From Hydromonas duriensis (GTDB taxonomy: Bacteria; Pseudomonadota; Gammaproteobacteria; Burkholderiales; Burkholderiaceae): a stretch of 64,000 bases of DNA. The stretch is taken from positions 42,853-106,852 of the forward strand of contig NZ_SNZE01000001.1 of assembly GCF_004363775.1 (NCBI RefSeq), read 5' to 3'. Position 1 is the stretch's first letter. Each line of letters starts with the position of its first letter. Shown here one piece after another: positions 59,277 through 64,000 of the stretch. The notes beneath the pieces were generated by a model, which searched no databases, was not told where the DNA came from, and saw only the letters and a list, made by a program, of their open reading frames with translations. The position numbers and the translations under genes are program-made.

Positions 59277-60770
59277 TCACACTCCTTCTTTCGGCAAAAT
59301 GGTGTCTAAACCATCGCAGGCCAAATCCGCCGCGCTTAAAACAGCCCGCATTTTCGCGCGAGTTTCATTCCATTCAGCATCCACGTCAGAATCGGCAACA
59401 ATGCCCGCGCCCGCTTGTACATAAAGGGTGTTGTTTTTGATGACAGCGGTGCGAATGGCAATGGCCAAATCCATGTCATTAAAAAACCCCATATGACCGA
59501 CCGCACCACCGTATACACCGCGTTTGGTGGGCTCCAATTCATCCAAAATTTCCATTGCACGTACTTTAGGTGCGCCTGACAATGTTCCCGCTGGGAAAGT
59601 AGCCTTGAGCACGTCAATCGCATCCATGTCATTTTGGACTTGACCTTGAACATTTGAGACCATGTGCAACACATGCGAATATTTTTCAATCGTCATTTGT
59701 TCGGTGACTTTAACTGTGCCGACTTGCGCGATGCGACCGATATCATTGCGTCCTAAGTCGATGAGCATTAAATGTTCAGCACATTCTTTTGCATCAGCTA
59801 GTAAATCGGCTGATAAACGGTCATCTTCTGCATCATTCATGCCGCGTGGACGTGTGCCCGCAATCGGGCGCACCGTAGCGATGCCAGCTTCATCAAGTTT
59901 GACCAAAATTTCTGGTGACGCGCCCACCACATGCATGTCGCCATAATTCATAAAATACATGTAAGGCGATGGATTGAGTGCGCGTAAGGCGCGGTATAGA
60001 TTAATCGGTTCTGCAGCAAAAGGGCGTTGCGTGCGTTGTGACAATACAATCTGCATGCAATCCCCCGCATTGATATAGTCTTTACATTTCAACACGTCGC
60101 GTTTAAAAGCCGCTTCGCCATAATCAGAACGCGCCTGTGCGTTATCAACGCGAGGGCTCGCGGGGATTGTCGCGGGCGCGCGCAATTGATTCAACATGCT
60201 TTTTAATCGCAGTGCTGCCCGCTCATATGCGCCCGATTCTTGAGGGTTGGCATAAACCGTCAGATACACCTTGCCCAACACATTGTCGACGACCGCTAAC
60301 TCTTCCGACAGCAATAAATGTAAGTCTGGCAGATGCACATCGTCTGTTGGTGTGGTTTTTTTCAGTCGCGGTTCAATTTCTCTTACTGTGTCATAAGCAA
60401 AATATCCAACTAAACCACCACTGTATCGGGCGTGTCCGTCCAATTGAGGCACTTTAAAACGTTTTAGAAAATTGCGGGTATACGCAAATAGATCCGACTG
60501 CTGCACTGTTTCAGTACACTCGCCATCGACAAACAGTTCAATGGTTTGATTGGTTTGGACGATGCGTGTACGGCAGGGTAAGCCAATGATGGAATAACGC
60601 CCCGAACGCTCGCCACCAACGACCGACTCAAGTAGATAGCTGTAAGGCGCGTGGGCAAGTTTAAGATAAATGGATAAAGGGGTATCGAGATCAGCGAACG
60701 TCTCGAGAGACAGCGGTACATGGTTGTAACCTTGTGCCGCCAAGGCGTAAAAAGCATCTTGAGTCAGCAT
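59277..60770 (-). CDS. trpE: Anthranilate synthase component I
   Basis: Makes anthranilate from chorismate; 497 residues. The N-terminal feedback region contains LLESVVGGERSGRYSIIG, with the LLES element that binds tryptophan in TrpE. The catalytic domain has SPEILVKL, RPIAGTRPRG, DLGRNDIGRIA, FPAGTLSGAPKVRAMEI and YGGAVGHMGF. GAAGGAAAAAT before the ATG at 60770 is a good ribosome-binding site. First gene of trpE-G-D-C on the minus strand. Confidence 0.97.
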   Translation of the reverse strand: MLTQDAFYALAAQGYNHVPLSLETFADLDTPLSIYLKLAHAPYSYLLESVVGGERSGRYSIIGLPCRTRIVQTNQTIELFVDGECTETVQQSDLFAYTRNFLKRFKVPQLDGHARYSGGLVGYFAYDTVREIEPRLKKTTPTDDVHLPDLHLLLSEELAVVDNVLGKVYLTVYANPQESGAYERAALRLKSMLNQLRAPATIPASPRVDNAQARSDYGEAAFKRDVLKCKDYINAGDCMQIVLSQRTQRPFAAEPINLYRALRALNPSPYMYFMNYGDMHVVGASPEILVKLDEAGIATVRPIAGTRPRGMNDAEDDRLSADLLADAKECAEHLMLIDLGRNDIGRIAQVGTVKVTEQMTIEKYSHVLHMVSNVQGQVQNDMDAIDVLKATFPAGTLSGAPKVRAMEILDELEPTKRGVYGGAVGHMGFFNDMDLAIAIRTAVIKNNTLYVQAGAGIVADSDVDAEWNETRAKMRAVLSAADLACDGLDTILPKEGV

Positions 60771-61040
60771 ATTTTTCCTTCAAAGAATGTTGTTTTTAGG
60801 TTGAATTGATAAACAACCTAAAACAAGATCAATAAATCAATTTTATTCACGCTACCAAATGTAGTTTCACAACAACAGTTAGGTTGTGAGCAATTTGAGA
60901 TGTCTGCGTTGTTCGGACGGCTAAAAAATAATTATCGCCAGAAACCGATAGACCAATGCAAGCGCCGCCAACGCACTAAATGCGCGTGTTGACATGCCAT
61001 AGGGAAGGAAAAATTTAGAAAAATCATAGCCGTGATTGTA
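60771..61040 (-). promoter_or_regulatory. Candidate trp leader with alternative RNA pairings and short Trp-containing ORF
   Basis: Read on the minus strand: a -10-like TACAAT (61035-61040), a 31-codon frame from 61027 to 60932 whose codons 20, 25 and 30 are Trp, a small hairpin CACAAC/GTTGTG (60868-60873 with 60883-60888), then TTTTAGGTTG-type segments. Plus-strand TTTTAGGTTG (60794-60803) and CAACCTAAAA (60814-60823) form a 10-bp hairpin, and a third copy at 60879-60886 can pair with one arm instead. No T-run follows, so classical termination is not shown. Confidence 0.4.
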
Positions 61041-61416
61041 TCCGAAATTTTCTATTGCGAATCAAAAAGTTTTTGGTGCTTATAAATGCTTATATATTTA
61101 AACCTTAAGGGTTTGTTTTGCAAAATAAGAAAGCATTGTTCGTTTTTCACCCACTTTTTAATATTTTTGTAGCTAAAAAAGCCAGTATTTAGAGTTTGGT
61201 GTGCAAATTGTGAACAAGAAAATTGGTTTTATATTATTATTTTATAGTTATGCATAAGAATCTTAAAGTCATATTGCTTTAACTATATAAGTATATTTTT
61301 ATAATTATAATTCATTTTATACATGTTTAAATAATTATTTTTCAAATTTTACTATTTTAAATTTTTTTTGATTTTCAAGGGGTTCCGCTTCTTGATTGAT
61401 TAAATTGGGAGATATT
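61041..61416. other. Very AT-rich spacer upstream of the autotransporter gene
   Basis: About 375 bases of strongly AT-rich DNA without a credible reading frame. It must contain the promoter for the adhesin gene; several TATAAT-like hexamers occur around 61230-61320, but so many that none can be chosen. The low GC compared with the rest of the window is typical for regulated surface-protein promoters. GGGAG at 61407-61411 is the ribosome-binding site for the GTG start. Confidence 0.45.
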
Positions 61417-64000
61417 GTGAATAAAAATTATCGGGTTATATTCAATGAGCACACTCAGACCTGCGTGGTCGTTTCTGAGGTCGCGAAAGTTTCAGGGAAA
61501 AAAAGTAAAGTATCTGTCATTGGTGCGGGTTTAGTCATTGCTGCTGTACTGGGTGGTTTTAGTTCTCAAACACAGGCGCAATTGATTATTGGTTCCGATG
61601 AGTCGTCGTTAGATGATGGTACCTCGTTCGCATCAGGCGCTGGTTCCGTTGCGCTGGGCGAAGGGACAAATGCTTCGGCCGATTATGCCATTGCTATGGG
61701 AGCGAACAACTCAGCTTCAGCCGATTACGCCATCGCTTTGGGAGCGAATAACTCAGCTGTAGGACTGAGTTCAATTGTGATTGGTCATGGTTCAGAAGCG
61801 CAAGCTGAAGGTTCTATTTCTTTGGGTAAGCAGGTGTTTGCATCAGGCATAAACGCTATTGCCATCGGCACATCTTCAACCACATCGGCAATGGGAGATG
61901 TGGCGCTGGGTTCATCTGCATTTGCCCATTCACTTGCCCTTGGCGGGGGGCAGAATAGACAGTCGGCGTTGGCGGTTGGTGAAAGCGCAACTGCCTTAGG
62001 AGGTCAGGCGGTGGCGTTGGGTGCGACTGCTGGTGCGAATGGATTCCGTGCCGTGGCTTTGGGTAGCGGTTCTACGGCAATTTCTAACGATGCAACAGCT
62101 TTAGGTGCTTTCTCAACTGCGTTTAGTGCTGCAGCTAGCGCGTTTGGTTCCAGTGCATCGGCTTCTGCTTTGAATGCACTGGCTTTAGGAGCGAGTGCTA
62201 AAGCTTCTGGCAACTCTGCCGTAGCAATTGGCTATCAAGCAAGTGCTCCAGCTTCATATAGTTTTGCCGCGTCACGTGCTGCTTTAGCCTCAGGGAATTG
62301 GTCGATCTCGATTGGTTTGTCTTCGACGGCATCTGGTTCCAGTTCTCTTGCTATCGGTGTGGGAAATAAAGCATCGGCTGCTAACTCTATAGCGGTTGGC
62401 GTTGGGAATTCAGTTATGGGGGCTGGTTCGGGTGCTTTTGGTGACCCTAACGTGATTTCTGGTGTCTCTTCTTATGCGGTAGGTAACAACAACACGATTA
62501 CATCCGACAATGCTTTTGCTTTTGGTAACAATATTACTATCACCCATGCCAGCAATGTGGTGCTAGGTTATGCTTCAGGGGATAAACCCGCCGTCCAAGT
62601 GTCATCGGGTACAGTGAATAATCTTATCTACGGCTCTTTTGCAGGTGCAGCGGTTGGGGTTGTTTCAGTGGGAGCAGAGGGCGCAGAGCGCCAAATTGTC
62701 AATGTGGCTCCAGGTGAGATAAGCGAGACCTCAACAGATGCCATTAATGGTTCACAGCTTTATTCGGCGATGAATGTGACTCAAAGCTCAATTGCCTCGC
62801 TATCAACTGGATTGAGTGCCTCAAATAGTGCGATTGCTTCATTGTCAACCATGACTAAAAGTACAATTGCTTCCTTGTCGACATTAACCGGGAGCACTGT
62901 TGCTTCATTATCAACTATAACCAAAAGCACAATTGCTTCATTATCGACTCAAACTTCAACGGGTTTTATCAGCACGAATAGTTCAATAGCATCCCTGTCC
63001 ACGCAAACGTTAACTGCATTGAGCACAACAAATAGCGCGGTGGCCTCCTTGTCGACATCTGTGTCTTCAGTCTTGTCCACAATGAGTTCGTCTGGAGTAA
63101 GCGTGACCAACAGTGCGGTGGCGTCTTTATCGACACAAACCTCAACAGCCCTGAGCATGACAGATAGCGCTGTTGCATCCTTGTCGTCGTCGGTGTCCTC
63201 AACCGCATCGACCGTGTTGAGCACAGCGAGCAGCTCAATTGCCTCATTGTCGACACAAACCTCAACTGCCTTGAGCACGACCGACAGTTCGATTGAATCA
63301 TTGTCTACATCAAGCTCAACGGGATTGAGTACGACCAACAGTGCGGTGGCATCTTTGTCAACACAAACCTCAACTGCATTGAGTACAACAGACAGTGCGG
63401 TTGCATCCTTGTCGTCATCGGTGTCCTCAACCGCCTCAACCGTGTTGAGCACAGCGAGCAGCTCAATTGCCTCGTTGTCAACGCAGACATCGGCTGCCTT
63501 GAGCACAACAGACAGTTCGATTGAATCACTGTCTACATCAAGTTCAACGGGATTGAGTGCGACCAACAGTGCAGTGGCGTCTTTATCGACTCTAACCTCA
63601 ACAGCCCTGAGCACGACAGACAGTGCCGTTGCCTCATTGTCGTCGTCCGTATCCTCAACCGCCTCGACCGTGTTGAGCACAGCAGGTAGTTCAATTGCCT
63701 CGTTGTCAACTCTAACCTCAACGGCCTTGAGCACAACAGACAGTTCGATTGAATCACTGTCTACATCAAGTTCAACGGGATTGAGTGCGACCAACAGTGC
63801 AGTGGCGTCTTTATCGACACAAACCTCAACGGCATTGAGTACAACAGACAGTGCGGTTGCATCCTTGTCGTCATCGGTGTCCTCAACCGCCTCGACCGTG
63901 TTGAGCACAGCGAGCAGCTCAATTGCCTCGTTATCAACGCAGACATCGACTGCCTTGAGCACGACCGACAGTTCGATTGAATCATTGTCTACATCAAGCT
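61417..64000 (+). CDS. Trimeric autotransporter adhesin (YadA-like), 3' end missing
   Basis: Open from a GTG at 61417 to the window end, at least 861 residues. The first 50 residues are an extended signal peptide (NKNYRVIFNEHT, CVVVSEVAKVSGK, then a hydrophobic core ending QTQA). Residues about 55-400 carry YadA head repeats (SVALGEGTNASADYAIAMG, NAIAIG, AVALGAT, SAVAIGY). The neck VSVGAEGAERQIVNVAPGEI and TDAINGSQLY follow at about 417-450. The rest is a Ser/Thr/Ala/Leu-rich stalk in which 228-base repeats begin. The C-terminal beta-barrel anchor lies beyond the window. The protein should form a trimeric surface fibre that sticks to host cells, surfaces or other cells; the ligand is unknown. 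Confidence 0.95.
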   Translation, partial: MNKNYRVIFNEHTQTCVVVSEVAKVSGKKSKVSVIGAGLVIAAVLGGFSSQTQAQLIIGSDESSLDDGTSFASGAGSVALGEGTNASADYAIAMGANNSASADYAIALGANNSAVGLSSIVIGHGSEAQAEGSISLGKQVFASGINAIAIGTSSTTSAMGDVALGSSAFAHSLALGGGQNRQSALAVGESATALGGQAVALGATAGANGFRAVALGSGSTAISNDATALGAFSTAFSAAASAFGSSASASALNALALGASAKASGNSAVAIGYQASAPASYSFAASRAALASGNWSISIGLSSTASGSSSLAIGVGNKASAANSIAVGVGNSVMGAGSGAFGDPNVISGVSSYAVGNNNTITSDNAFAFGNNITITHASNVVLGYASGDKPAVQVSSGTVNNLIYGSFAGAAVGVVSVGAEGAERQIVNVAPGEISETSTDAINGSQLYSAMNVTQSSIASLSTGLSASNSAIASLSTMTKSTIASLSTLTGSTVASLSTITKSTIASLSTQTSTGFISTNSSIASLSTQTLTALSTTNSAVASLSTSVSSVLSTMSSSGVSVTNSAVASLSTQTSTALSMTDSAVASLSSSVSSTASTVLSTASSSIASLSTQTSTALSTTDSSIESLSTSSSTGLSTTNSAVASLSTQTSTALSTTDSAVASLSSSVSSTASTVLSTASSSIASLSTQTSAALSTTDSSIESLSTSSSTGLSATNSAVASLSTLTSTALSTTDSAVASLSSSVSSTASTVLSTAGSSIASLSTLTSTALSTTDSSIESLSTSSSTGLSATNSAVASLSTQTSTALSTTDSAVASLSSSVSSTASTVLSTASSSIASLSTQTSTALSTTDSSIESLSTSS
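63073..64000 (+). repeat. 228-bp tandem repeats in the autotransporter stalk
   Basis: Units begin at 63301, 63529 and 63757 and a further one at 63985, with a more diverged copy at 63073. Each encodes 76 residues built of four sub-blocks of 18, 18, 22 and 18 residues with the core SLSTQTSTALSTTDS. The copies at 63301, 63529 and 63757 are nearly identical at DNA level, unlike the earlier stalk. The array continues beyond the window. Confidence 0.9.

Noticed and set aside
60921..60995. 24-codon hydrophobic minus-strand frame upstream of trpE
   Set aside because: It has no ribosome-binding site and overlaps the Trp-containing short frame; kept only as an alternative in the leader finding.
62949..63962. 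337-codon minus-strand frame opposite the autotransporter stalk
   Set aside because: It is a by-product of the repetitive plus-strand codons: the same frame stays open in each 228-bp copy. The plus-strand frame has a signal peptide, head and neck motifs.

Overview
This is a chromosomal window of mostly housekeeping genes from a Gram-negative betaproteobacterium, most likely Burkholderiales, with GC content that looks below 50 %. The assignment rests on gene order and families: kdsB-adk beside a Trm112-type protein, thiD facing a rubredoxin, mrcA divergent from pilMNOPQ-aroK-aroB-dgt, smc-zipA-ligA, petABC followed by sspA-sspB, a PhaM-type granule protein, and AcnB. I cannot name the genus from sequence alone. 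No phage, insertion sequence, CRISPR array or rRNA operon is visible.

Layout. 1-3.1 kb: Trm112-like protein (partial), kdsB, adk, trmB and a lone type IV pilin-like gene whose start region carries a perfect 27-bp palindrome. 3.1-9.2 kb: a tiny membrane protein, serB and a ThiD-like kinase on the minus strand; then rubredoxin, rplU-rpmA, obgE-proB-tadA on the plus strand. 9.2-19.9 kb: mrcA (PBP1A) divergent from pilMNOPQ, then aroK, aroB, dgt and an alpha/beta hydrolase. 20-28.2 kb: smc, zipA, ligA and an MTAP/MTIP-type phosphorylase. 28.3-31.8 kb: dsbC and a UbiH-type FAD monooxygenase, tRNA-Arg(CCG), and a histone H1-like Lys/Ala/Pro repeat gene with a structured leader. 31.8-36.9 kb: ruvB and ruvA separated by an oppositely oriented DUF218 gene, a membrane HExxH protein, a 58-residue lipoprotein and prfC. 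37-48 kb: an MFS transporter behind a structured leader, a small cytochrome c, lgt, xth, ampG, several uncharacterised genes (including a JmjC/cupin oxygenase next to a protein of unknown family), phaM, a DUF3108 protein, sspB and sspA. 48-60.8 kb: the cytochrome bc1 complex, acnB, eptA, a CYTH protein and trpC-D-G-E. 61.4 kb to the end: a trimeric autotransporter adhesin that runs off the window inside 228-bp tandem repeats.

How the genes work together. Envelope functions dominate: KDO activation (kdsB), peptidoglycan synthesis and recycling (mrcA, ampG), lipoprotein maturation (lgt), lipid A modification (eptA), periplasmic disulfide isomerisation (dsbC), type IV pilus assembly (pilMNOPQ plus a pilin) and a surface adhesin. 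The respiratory bc1 complex, the TCA enzyme AcnB and tryptophan and chorismate biosynthesis form the metabolic core.

The least explained parts are non-coding or small: the pilin-start palindrome, inverted repeats before rplU, the H1-like gene and the MFS gene, mutually exclusive pairings plus Trp-containing short ORFs upstream of trpE, and the JmjC/unknown-protein pair. I found no gene cluster that clearly forms a new multi-gene system. All regulatory and structural RNA calls were made by eye and were not folded computationally.
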